Below are positions 8,279 to 19,400 of a stretch of DNA of 64,000 nt, in pieces. The notes below the pieces were generated by a model. It worked only from the letters and a program-made list of their open reading frames with translations. It did no database searches and was not told where the DNA came from. Numbering within the stretch: the stretch's first letter is position 1; each line of letters starts with the position of its first letter. Source of the DNA: Niastella sp. OAS944 (GTDB taxonomy: Bacteria > Bacteroidota > Bacteroidia > Chitinophagales > Chitinophagaceae); contig JANUBW010000001.1 of the NCBI GenBank assembly GCA_024809215.1, positions 806,001 through 870,000 of the forward strand, written 5' to 3'. Made by a program: the position numbers and the translations under genes.

Positions 8279-8644
8279 TTACTTATATAAATGCTGATCT
8301 TTTATGTAATCAATTCCGTTTTGTTTCAAATATTGTATACCCCAGTCACTAAGAAACTGGTAAAGCGGCGTAAGGGTTTTGCCAAATTCAGTTAATGCAT
8401 ATTCAACTCTATACGGCTTCTTTGATAAAATAGTTTTAATTATCAACTTATCCCGTTCCAGTTCTTTTAACTGTTGGCTAAGCATTTTCTCAGAAACACC
8501 TGGCAGATTATTACAAAAATCGCTATAACTCCTGTTGCTACAGTAATGCAGGTGTGATAAGATTAAAATTTTCCACTTTCCGTCAATGAAGCTGAGAGAA
8601 AAATCAATCGGACATGTGTATTTTTTATCATTTAATTGTATCAT
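8279..8644 (-). CDS. HxlR-family transcriptional regulator
   Basis: A cytoplasmic winged-helix regulator of 121 residues, full length for the family. It contains the conserved cysteine (Cys11, in TCPIDFSLSFIDGKWK), the GKWKILIL helix, the recognition region (GVSEKMLSQQLKELERDKLI) and the wing with PYRVEYALTEFGKTL. HxlR/YodB-type regulators use this N-terminal cysteine region to respond to electrophiles, quinones or oxidants and repress a neighbouring, usually divergent, gene. Here the divergent gene encodes a small ABM-fold protein, an arrangement that fits local control of a quinone or reactive-carbonyl defence. The effector is inferred, not seen. The ATG at 8642-8644 is clear. Confidence 0.93.
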   Translation of the reverse strand: MIQLNDKKYTCPIDFSLSFIDGKWKILILSHLHYCSNRSYSDFCNNLPGVSEKMLSQQLKELERDKLIIKTILSKKPYRVEYALTEFGKTLTPLYQFLSDWGIQYLKQNGIDYIKDQHLYK

Positions 8645-8660
8645 TCTGAGTGACCTACTT

Positions 8661-8703
8661 TTTGGTAAGTTATTTTAAGGTAATATGAGCTGTGTTACTT
8701 TTG
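8661..8703 (+). promoter_or_regulatory. Divergent promoter region with -7 element TACTTTTG
   Basis: TACTTTTG at 8696-8703 fits the Bacteroidota -7 consensus TAnnTTTG and would place transcription start about 16 nt before the ATG at 8726. No good -33 TTG lies at the normal spacing. The preceding imperfect dyad around 8655-8670 (CCTAC-TTTTT-GGTAAG) is a possible HxlR operator. The -7 match is seen directly; the operator is tentative. Confidence 0.35.
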
Positions 8704-8725
8704 AAAAAATTAATAATAACCGAAA

Positions 8726-9133
8726 ATGAACAAGTTTGTTTGCTCCGTCCTCGCAATTATCCTATTCATTTCAAAAAGTAATGCACAATCTAATTCTAAA
8801 GTAATGGAAAAAAGTAAATATTCAGTTGAAGTTATTCGTTACAATATCCCTCAAAATCAACAGGCACAATTTGAAAAGGCCTACGATGCGGCAGGTGAAT
8901 TCCTCAGGAGATCTAAGTATTGTCTCTCCTATACCATAAATAAAGGCACCGAGGAGCCTACCCATTATGTAATAATTATTCATTGGACCTCGGAAAACGA
9001 TCACCTGAATGGATTTAGAAAAAGTGCTGATTTTATGCCCTTCTTTAATCTTGTAAAGCCTTTTTATAATCAAATTCAGGAAATGAAACATTACCAGGAA
9101 CTCACGCTGTGGTCTGCAGAAAATAAAAACTAA
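8726..9133 (+). CDS. Exported ABM-fold (antibiotic biosynthesis monooxygenase-like) protein
   Basis: A protein of 135 residues: a signal peptide (MNKFVCSVLAIILFISKSNA) followed by a compact ferredoxin-like alpha-beta domain of about 100 residues. Features of the ABM/YgiN group are VEVIRYNIPQNQQAQFEKAYDAAGEFL, CLSYTINKGTEEPTHYVIIIHWTSENDHLNGFRKSADFMPFF and the final ELTLW strand. Relatives are normally cytosolic quinol monooxygenases or heme-degrading enzymes without a signal peptide, so export to the periplasm is unusual. It is divergent from the HxlR gene, which probably controls it. No catalytic residues can be assigned with certainty in this family. The fold assignment is fairly sure; the activity is not. 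Confidence 0.75.
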   Translation: MNKFVCSVLAIILFISKSNAQSNSKVMEKSKYSVEVIRYNIPQNQQAQFEKAYDAAGEFLRRSKYCLSYTINKGTEEPTHYVIIIHWTSENDHLNGFRKSADFMPFFNLVKPFYNQIQEMKHYQELTLWSAENKN

Positions 9134-9230
9134 CAGATATGTTCAGTCCCAAACTATTTCCAGGTTATTAAGCAAAAATATGGGCGTTGTAGAAATATTG
9201 ACCTAAATTCATAAAGGTAAATATTGATGC

Positions 9231-10358
9231 ATGTTACCATTAACTCAAACCAACGTCCTTATTGTGGGAGCCGGTATTTCGGGGCTGGCAACTGCTGCCT
9301 GTTTGCAACGGCAGGGAATTGAATATGTTATTATTGAAAAGCATGCCCGGGTAGCCAGCGCCTGGCATAATCACTATCATCGGCTGCACCTGCATACCAA
9401 CAAACGAATATCACAATTACCATATAAGAAGTTCGGTAAAAATATACCCCGCTACCCCAGCCGCCAACAGGTTATTGATTATTTAAACGACTATCAACAG
9501 GCATTCAATATTAAACCGGTTTTTAATACAACTGCTACGTTTATAAAAAAAGAAGGCGACTACTGGATCACCCAAACTACCAATGGAATATTTCAGTCGA
9601 AATTTTTAGTAATGGCTACCGGCCCGTTCGGCAAACCTAAACCTGTTGAGTTACAGGGAATGGAAACTTTTCCTGGAAAAATAATGCATAGCGCTGCCTA
9701 CAAAACGGGTAAGGACTTTGCCAACCAAAAAGTGTTGGTAATTGGTTTTGGCAACTCTGCCTGTGAAATTGCGATCGATCTGTTTGAACAGGGCGCAACA
9801 CCTTTCATGTCTGTTCGTTCTGCCGTAAATATAGTTCCGCGCGATGTTTTGGGTGTGCCTGTACTGGAATTCAGTTTATTACTGAATTGGCTGCCGCCTC
9901 GTATAGCCGATCTATTGAGCGCACCTTTGGCAAATGCCCTTATAGGTGACATAACCAAATTAGGGCTGAAAAAAAAGCCTTATGGACCGCTGGAACAGGT
10001 TCAGCGGGAAGGCAAGTCGCCGATACTTGACATTGGCACCATTCAACTGATCCGTAAAGGCAAGATCAAAATTGTAGGAGATATTGAATTTATTGAGGGC
10101 AATATGGTCCATTTTAAACAAGGCCAAACACAACCCTTCGATGCCATTATTGCGTGTATTGGCTATAGTAAGGATGAAATAAATATTATTGAAGTAGACA
10201 GAAATCGTTTTGAAGATCTGCAGGTAAGCGCTAACCGCCAACAGTATTTTGGCAAAGACGGTTTGTATTTCTGCGGATACTATATTAGTCCCACCGGCCA
10301 AATTCATGAAATTAATGCAGATGCCAGAAAGATCGTAAAGAATATTAGGGGGATCTGA
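9231..10358 (+). CDS. Flavin-containing monooxygenase-like NAD(P)/FAD oxidoreductase
   Basis: A cytoplasmic flavoenzyme of 375 residues. The FAD-binding GxGxxG is at 13-18 (GAGISG). The FMO/Baeyer-Villiger fingerprint FxGxxxHxxxY is at 147-157 (FPGKIMHSAAY). The NADPH-binding motif GFGNSA is at 172-177, and a C-terminal ATG-like region, IIACIGYSKD, is near residue 305. Preceding LHLHTN and PRYPSRQQVIDYL are typical of the plant YUCCA-like and bacterial class B monooxygenases. The reaction would be NADPH- and O2-dependent oxygenation of a small nucleophilic or ketone substrate, which cannot be named from sequence. It is a single-gene unit, ended by a strong terminator shared with the Tc toxin gene on the other strand. 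Confidence 0.9.
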   Translation: MLPLTQTNVLIVGAGISGLATAACLQRQGIEYVIIEKHARVASAWHNHYHRLHLHTNKRISQLPYKKFGKNIPRYPSRQQVIDYLNDYQQAFNIKPVFNTTATFIKKEGDYWITQTTNGIFQSKFLVMATGPFGKPKPVELQGMETFPGKIMHSAAYKTGKDFANQKVLVIGFGNSACEIAIDLFEQGATPFMSVRSAVNIVPRDVLGVPVLEFSLLLNWLPPRIADLLSAPLANALIGDITKLGLKKKPYGPLEQVQREGKSPILDIGTIQLIRKGKIKIVGDIEFIEGNMVHFKQGQTQPFDAIIACIGYSKDEINIIEVDRNRFEDLQVSANRQQYFGKDGLYFCGYYISPTGQIHEINADARKIVKNIRGI

Positions 10359-10369
10359 AAAAAACAAAA

Positions 10370-10407
10370 CGAGGTTGCACCATTTCCGATGCAACCTCGC
10401 CTTTTTT
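10370..10407. terminator. Strong bidirectional terminator
   Basis: Perfect 10-bp arms CGAGGTTGCA (10370-10379) and TGCAACCTCG (10390-10399) with CC and six T to the right, and a T-rich run (TTTTGTTTTTTT) on the minus strand to the left. It closes both the flavin monooxygenase and the convergent 17-kb toxin operon. Confidence 0.88.
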
Positions 10408-10417
10408 ATTCTATGTT

Positions 10418-13400
10418 TTAAAAAACATAATTAACCACCATCATCAACTCTTCCAGGTCTGCCAGCCCGGCATCTACTTTTAATGGAAATGCAGTATCGA
10501 GCACAATCCCGCTTACAACGCCTTTGCACAGGTGCCAATCCGTTATTTGTGCAAGCGGTTTATCTGCATTATTGATCTTTATAGTAAATGGATCAGGATC
10601 ACCCTTTACTTTCGCAATAAATACTACATGGTCTATAGCAGCCGTATTTATAGTTTGCACCATATAAGGTAATGCCGACTTAGCGATGGTTACATCTACC
10701 TGCCCGTTTTGTTTTAGCAAATGCCATTCATTGGGCATTTCGTATTTCATATTTACCGCTACATGTAACCCGGTTTCACTCAGGGCCTGTTTAATTTCTG
10801 AAAGCCTTGTACTTAGAGTCGATGTAGCTTCAGCGCCTACTGCGGCCCCACCTTCGCGTGCTGTGTATTTTACATGTAAGATCACATCTGCAATGGTATT
10901 ATAATCAAACTGCCGTAATTCGGCAGGCAGCTCAAGCCGCCAGCTGCTGATGGCGCCCGTACCTTCAAATGGCAGGTATCGCTCATCCCTGAAATTCAAT
11001 TCAAAAATACCACTGTCGTTTTGTGCATTGCTGGTGGCAATTGATTGTATGGCGCCCACATTATAAACAAAACGTTCATCATTGCCCGTATCTTCGGCAT
11101 ACCCGGTACCTGCTACATTGTTGAGACTTGCAATTTTTCGGTATTTGTTCTTTATCAATGATAATTTGGAACTTACCGACGTGTATGGCCCGGCAATACA
11201 TGGCAAACTGATGCTTACCGATTTTATTCTTCTGAAATATTGTCCCGGATGGTCCATATCATATAACGCTTCGGGTATTTCGAAATCGCAAACCCCGGTT
11301 GCCCGCAGTTTTACCAGCGCCAGCGGGTCGAGCAATGCCAGCGATACATGTTTGGTTACTTCGTATTCCCGTTTGTTCTTGTCGAGGTAAGAAGTTTCCA
11401 TTCTCTTGATGTCATGTATCAGGTTATCTGCCGCCTGCAATCCTTTTTTCATGCTGTCCCAATAACCATATGCAATAAACGTATCGGTATTCCCTAATTC
11501 AAAGCGATAGCTCCGTTCGGCTTTTTTCGCAACATCATGGGCCAGCTGGTACGATTTAAAGTATACCCCGCTGATCTGTGCAAGCATCCAGTCGTACAAT
11601 TCTTTATTGGTGAATTTCGACCGCATGAAGTCATCCGTTTTCTTTGCATTATCTATCTGCAATTCATGGTTCTTCAGGTCTGTTTCCGCTATGCTCTTCC
11701 TTATTTGTGCAGCGGCTATTTGTTTGTCTATAGAGTCCAGTTCTTTGCTGGCCAGCCTTTCCTGCAATTTCCAGTCCTCGAACCGGCGTTCATAACCACC
11801 CAGCGTACCTGCACGGCCTGCTTCATAAGAAGCAATAGAGCCCAGTAAGCTTAAAATATCCGCAGCTATGTTGGTAGCGCCCGATATGGCCGAACCACCC
11901 AGCTGCATTACCACGGTTGGCGAACCGCCAAAACCCTCGGCGCCCACATGAAATTCAGGTATCAGCCGCAAAGCGCCGGCAATGGTCCTTACTACCTGGG
12001 CACTCACCTGGTAATCGTTCGATTCTTTTAATTTATCGAGGTTCAATTGTTCAAAACTGCTGATCTTTTGAACAGATTTATAAAACTTTTGTCTTTCCTG
12101 CGTTACCTTTTTAGTGCGTTGAAGCACCTCTATCTGTTCTTTCGATTCACTGATCTGCAGTTTCTTTATATCCTTTACCGCATTCAGCACTTTCAACTCC
12201 AGCTCACTTCGTAACAGGGCAATGCTTTCCGCATCTTTCTTTTCGAGGGCCTGTAACAGTGAGCTGCCCAGCGTTCTCACTTCCATCGCCAGCTCGGTGG
12301 CTTTTTGAGAAATGACATTGAAGCGATAGAACGGCACCGGCGCATTCATTCCGCCAAGAATAGCCGAAATATCTAAACCACTTGCAGCCGCTTTTACCAG
12401 CATACCAGGATCGATTGGCGGCGCAAATAATGCCAGGCTGCGTTCTATGCCATCGATATTCTGGCAATGCCTTATTTTATACAACCTGTCTGCTACCCTA
12501 TCCCAGATCTCGATCATTTTTTCATTCTGCGGAATACCGAAATACAGCATGGAAAGTGTAACCGATGGTGAAGGCAATTCAGCGCCACCTTCAGGCAGCA
12601 CAGATACATCGGGCAAAAAGTTCTCCAACTCCAGCAGGGCATTGCCGAAATGATCGAGTTTTGCTTCTATCTGGTTGTAAGTTTCATAAGGCGCTTTTAC
12701 CACGGCAGGCACCACGCGTGGTTTGGGTCCCAACAGTTTATCGGCCAGTACATACATCTGCGTAGCCTGGGCAACTGTTTCCATGGTGTCCTGTCTGAAT
12801 AAATAATCGCCCCATTCCATCAGGTTATCGATGTACTTCATCAATAATGCTTTCTGGTAGGCAACCGGCCGCCGCCTGGCCACCACATCCGGACGGAAAG
12901 GTTTGTTGCGCCACTGATCGATGGCAAATTCCAGGTCTTTAAGGTCCGGCGTGTTTTTATCGGCCACAGATAACATTAAGGAATCTATCCGCTGTGCGAT
13001 ATAATCGGCTTCCTGGTTCAAATAAAACGGCTTGGTGACCCAATACTTTTGCACTCCGGTGCCGGAAAGCGCGCCGGTTGGGTTGAACATATAATGGTAC
13101 CAGGTCAATGCTTCTTCGAAGCGTTGGTTCCTTGTTAAGTTACCGGCTATGTGTAACGGCGCCCGGAAGAATATATCCCAGTTATATAAACTGTAGCTTC
13201 CATCGCTGCTGAAGTCAATGTCTTCTATGGGGAAACTGTATTCGGTTGTTCCGTCCTTTTGTTTATAACCCGCTTTTACCACGGCCAGCTCATTCGGCTG
13301 ATAATGCGTTTTAAAGTTAAACGCTTTGTTGAACATCAGCTGTGTATCGCGTTTCATCAACCCCGGCACTCCATCTTTATATAAGATGGTTTTGATGGCG

Positions 13401-16400
13401 CATACCAGCGGATGGTACATATTCTTAAATTGCTCTCCATATGCCAATCCGTTCTTAGCCAGTAATTTTTCCAGGTCTTTATCAAATTCATCATCGCCAG
13501 TTTTACCGATCAGTTTCTCAAGCCATGGATGCAACGCTTTGTAATGGGTGAGTTCCTGAACGATGGCCTGAAAATCGGCATCGCTAACAATGATCTTGAT
13601 GGCTTCCTGCATATCGGCAGGTGGTTTTTCAGTAAACTGCTGCATCATCTTTTTAAACCAGTTTACAATATCATCCATCAGCTGAAATACATCACCGGCC
13701 GTTCTCGTTTGCGAATCATTGAGGCCTGTAACCACATCCTGTCCGTTCCGGTGTATTTCTTCTTTATAGAACCCGGGAATGATGACATAAGAATGCCAGC
13801 TGTCTTCCATAAAGTAAGGCAACAGGGTGCCCAGCGGAATTTTCCACATGCGGTCGTTATAGTGATTGGCCGATGTTTTGGTTTGCGCGTTCATCAGGAT
13901 CTGGAAAAGCTGGAATAACATGCTTACCAGATCGAGCGCGGTCATCTGGTGCGGATAACTGATCCTGAACCGCCCGGGCATGAAAGTGTTCTTTCCGGGT
14001 GTAGCGTTTAACAGTTGCAGATAGGTGAATGGATGCGCGCCGTTCTTTACCGACAGATCATCGGGCGCTGTCCACACATTTTCTTCGTTATACCGCTGGG
14101 TAGTAAGCAGGGTGTCTTTAAAGTCGGGTAAGAAGTCGGGCAGGTATTCGTTCCCTTCAAACACTTTTTCCGGATAGCCCTTGCAGCCGGCTATATCAAA
14201 TACGCCGTTCTTAACATAGTAGCCATCCACATCGCTGAAAATATAGATCTGATCAACCTTATCAACGTATATGAGGTTATAGATCTCTTTTTTCAGCAAA
14301 CTGTAATCGGCCGTATAGGTACCCGGTGTGGCTATGCTATCGCGCGATACCCGCTTCGGTTGCCATTTTTTATTGCTGTATTCACTTATGGCAAGCTGAA
14401 TGATCAATTTCTTTTCCGGCTTGTCGGGATCTACTTCAGTGCCCTGGTCGGCGGCAGAAGGCACTTTTGATTTTTGATCGGGTTTGGCTTCTTCACTAAA
14501 TACCAGCCAGGCCAGGTGCAGACGGTTATTTCTTATAAAGGCCAGCACCTGGTCGCCCTGAATATCGAGCTCTACTTTTTCCCAGGCGGTCCATTCTTTT
14601 TCCTTTTCAAATTTCCGGTAATAGTAAATAGCAGGATCGCCGCCCTTGGTGCGGGCAAATACATGCATGGTGCGCGAAGGCACGTCGTACCAGGTGGCTT
14701 TCACTTCGAGGAACGCGATATTATCCAGTTTCTCCAGGTAATTCCTGAGTGCCCCTTCCGCCGTATCGTTAGTGAGCTCATTTTGCTGCAGTTCATTGAT
14801 GAGGTCACTCAGCAGGAATGATTTATCATCGGCCAACGTTACATCGTACCAGTTTTCGGGATACAGGAATATTTTGCGGTTCGCTTCCCATACCCGGTAG
14901 TTCTTCATCCACTTCCATTGATTCCACGATGGGTCTTTATCAATATCAGCAATGGCGTCCGGCTCCAATCCCATCAGGCACCGCTGTACGAAAAGCTGCA
15001 CGCTGTTATGCGCCAGCACGATGCGCGATGATGGCATGCAGGAACCCATTTCCACATCAACCAGGAAATATTCATACAGGTCGTTCTCGTCTTTTATATC
15101 GGCATTGGTGGCCAGCAAATACGTAACCAGGGCATTTCTTTTTTGCGGCCTTATTCTATCCATGATCTCTTTCAGCGTATCGAGCCAGGTGGTTTCATCG
15201 TACCGTGTTTTCAAATTGGTGCGAAGAATTGCCACATCAGCTGCGTTCAACACCGGCTTTATATAATTGGTGATCTGTGAAACGGTGGCGCTTAATTTCC
15301 GCATCTTATCAGCGCAATCAAGCAAACGCGTGAGGTTTGGTTCACTGGTATAATTGAGCTTATCGAACGTGGTAAAGAAGTAACCGTCAATGGCTTTCAG
15401 GTCTTCTTTCTCATAACCTGTAAGTAATGCAAGCGCCTGCATAAAGGCATCCTGCATAACGGCCGTTTGCGTAAGCTCCATAACGCTGAAGAACGTTACC
15501 GGGCGTTCGGGATCGGCGGGATTGATGGCCTCGGGCAATGACTGCATTAGATCCACTATGGCCGAGAACTGCTGGTATAACGTATAGGCAACCGGTGTTT
15601 GCGCTGCGGCAAATGGAATGGCATCTAACTGGAACCAGTTATAGGTTTTATTGTTTCTGAGAAACCATTCCGTTTGTTCATTGCTGATCTGGAAAGCCGA
15701 TACCAGCTGGAACAACTTATGCAGCAAACGCAACGCTGCATATTGGTTGGCAAACGTACCTTCGGTTACAGCAGGTAAAACCGGCAGCGGGTGCGCAATG
15801 GTAATGGCGGCGGTATCAATTAAAGTATCCGTCAGCAACAGGTCCTGCAACACATCGGTGCCCGGCGCTACTTGTTTTAGTTTTGCATTTTTCAATACAA
15901 TATCCGCAAGGGCCGTATTGGCTTTAAATGCAGCCGCAATAGCGGTTGTACATATAACCGGTTTTTCGGTTTTAAACTGGTAAGCAGACAGTGCATCGAG
16001 CCAGGCTTTGATAAAGTCTTTTTGTTTCGCTTCAAGATTCGGGGCCACTGCTGTTGCCAGTGCATTTAAGGAATTTTTTATCAGTGTTACATCAAAAAGC
16101 GCAGCTATCTTTTTATCATCAATAAAGGTGCTGGCATGCACATCAGTTGTTCCATTATGGGCAATGAACTTGTCATCTATCCAGGTGAATTTCCAGTTCC
16201 TGTCAACAAAATTCAGGATGATGTTTACGTCGGTTTCGGTGAGGATGCTTAACCGCGACAGTTGGGCCCGCAATGCTTCTTTTTGCGCTTCCGCAGTGAG
16301 ATCATTATTGTATAACGACCTGTTATCGTTAAACGATTTCTGATAGGCCGACTGTAGCGACTCCAGCAGGGATTTGATCTTTTCTGGTTTCATTTCCCTT

Positions 16401-19400
16401 TCGGTTAAATTAACAGCCTCATGCCGCAGCATAAACCGCATGTCGGCCGGCTGTAAATTCAGCTTGCCCGCCTTTTCAACTGCGTCAATGAAATTAACGG
16501 TATCCAGGGGCGAGTTCAATACATTAATACCTGTTAGACCGGTAAGTATAAAATAATCCTCCGTTTTTAATTTCAGCTTCTTTATCAACCGGGCCAGCGC
16601 ATACAGGCTGCTGAGATTTTGAAAGCTGATATCGCCATTGGGCAGCGCAGGAAGCAGTTTATCGAAATCAGTTTCTTTGATGCCGATGCAGGTACTTACG
16701 GCCGCTTTCACTTCCGTTAACTGTTTTTTAGTTACAGCTGCTTCATTGGCCGTTACATTTTCTGCCAACAACGCCGGTTCTGTAGCGCCGTTCCTGGCTT
16801 TATTCTGAAAGATGCCATCATACAGCGTGGTTTTCTTAAAGGGTAATAGCGTATGAGGAATGGCGCCGTAACAACAGATCAGTTCTTCTATCTTCAGTCC
16901 TGTTTTTGCTATTATTTTTTTCAACGCCGCAATCACCTTTATACAATCGTCATTCAAATTTTCCTTACCCAGTTTAGGTTGACTGATGACCTCATCCAAT
17001 ACATCGAGCCCCCACCCTGTTTTTTTCTTCAGCCGCAGGAAGCGATGCATGCGGTCGAACACATCCAGGTCGACGTTCTTTATTTCTTTGGTGGCCGTAT
17101 CACAGGAAAGATCGGTATTATAAATAAACAGGTCTTTATTCTTTTTGATAAAGCGCAACTTTATTAACAGCGCGGTATCTTTAAACGAAAGACCGGTTTT
17201 ATCGAGAAAATGGTCCACTTGTTTTAAATAACTAACTACATCACCGGGTGCAGGCACATTCCAGAATGCCTGTTGGGCAGCGTTATCATTTACAAGCGGC
17301 GTGTTAACGATAAGTTGTTTTTCGCCATCGGTAATACCGGCATATTCGGCGGCAATGGCTTCTTCTGTTGGGCCAGCAGCCAGCTGAAATGCTTTCATCA
17401 ATTCGGCGCGGCTGATCCCAAACCGGTCGAAGTAGGCCTTTGCTTCTGTATGCGGCAGATCGAAAGGCAGTGTAAAGGCATAGTTTTTAGTGCGAAGCTT
17501 GTTGTATGCCTCTGCATTTACATATTCAGGAGCAGCATCCAGTTCTTCGGCAGAAGACATGGTTTGGCGTAACCGGTATACTTTATAGTTGTTGCCACCG
17601 GTGTTTACAATTTTACAAACCAGCTTTTCATCGCGCAAATAATGCGGCAGCGTTAGCGCCGAACCCAAACTCACTTCCGTTTCATGCACCAATGCTTTTG
17701 CTGTTACAGGCAATTTAGCCGCGGTTAAAGCGCTTAATAAACCAGCGGAGATCTTTCCATCCGACGGATCGGCGCCATCGGTAAGGTTGCCGGTATAATC
17801 GATGCCCGGGTCTGGTGCAATGGCTTCTTCCAGGATCTCACATACCAGGTCTACATACTTTACCGGTGTATTGGCATTTTCGCAACCCAGGTCAATGTCG
17901 CCCAAATCGGGTCTGCGGTTAAATAATACCGATTTCGCATTGCCGGTTGTTACGGCCCGCTTGTCGAGGAACTGTAAGATCTCGACCAGGTAGGCGGCGG
18001 GGCTGTATACCGAACGGCAATGCTCTACCTCGCATGAATCCACGAGTTTGAAAAGCGTTTTCAGATTGGGAAAATCTTTACTTACTGCTTCTATCTTTTG
18101 TGCGAGCGCAGCGGTTTCGAAAGAATCGATCTTCAGTACGCTCATGGCATCGGTAAGATCACCGATCAGCATCATGGCCGCGGTTTGCCGGGTAGCTGCT
18201 TTTTGATACACTTGTTTTGCTTCGGCTTCAGACAACCCGGCTTTGGGAGCCACTTCATTTATAAAATGTTTTTCGCCAACGGAAGCGATCTGGAAAGCAG
18301 AGCTCATGTTCTCTTTGCGCAGGCCCATTGTTTTGCCATAGTGCGGTATGAGTTTAAACACCCGCTGTACCGATTTCAATTCATTGCTTATTACAGCAGC
18401 CTTTTTTGCCCCATCTTTCTCTTTCAAAAAAAGATCAATATTACTTTTTACCAGGTCAAAATCTTCATGTTGATTTAAAAAGCCAACGATCTCATTTTGG
18501 TTTTCCAGAACGGTTTCGGTAGAACGTTCCAACTGGGCGGTAAAGGCAGCAGTAGGAAATGCACTTTCGAACCTCCGTACAATAGCAGAAGCATAGGTGC
18601 TTACCAACGGGTTGTCTTTCAATGCCGGGTTGGTTTTATTGATCTCTTCTACCCAACGCGCTTTATTGAAACGGGCCAGCCTGCTGATGTCCTTTTCCCT
18701 TTTTATGTTATTATCTTTAATAATAGCGGGCACCGCTTTCTTTATATCATCAAACAATTTATTATAATCATCGCCCTTTATATTGTCGGTTTTACCATTG
18801 ACAAAAAAAGCGGGATCGGTAATTTTCTCAAAAAAAACATTCAGGGTGTTGATGTTCTCTTTAAAAAGCTGGTTTACTTCCGCCATCTTTTTGGGATTGA
18901 GCATACCGGTTACCAGGGCTGCCACTTTTTGCGGATGTTCCTGTTGGTAATAAGCTTCGGCTTCTTTCCTGTACCGCGCAAGTATTTCAATATTCCTTGG
19001 CAGGTTTTTGAGGACTTCTGTGTTAACGATCATTTCTTTGACCGCCTGTTTAATATCCTCTTCAATTTTATTTTTATCCAACAGCGATGCATCCAGCAGC
19101 AGCAGGCGATCGTCGTCATCGATGCCTATGCGCAAACGGGCGTTCCCGTTTTTTACAAGATCATTATTGAGCAGGGTGTTCTTACGGAACAAGGCATAAA
19201 AGAACGAAGCATCGGCTTCCGATAATTTATGCAACCGATGGGCTACCGCCAGGTACTCGATCCTTTCGGCCGGCACTTCCAGTTCATTTGATAAAAAAGT
19301 AACGTCGCGGTTCTCTTTGTTTTCCTGCAGTTCTTCAACCGGAACTTTTTCGGCCAGGTATTGCACCTCTTTAAGCAGGCTGTCGAATTCAATTCTTTCT

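Noticed and set aside
18497-19225. Long plus-strand open frame (242 codons) opposite the TcA gene
   Set aside because: It is antisense to strongly coding TcA sequence; composition is Phe/Ile-rich and follows the mirrored codon pattern of the real gene.
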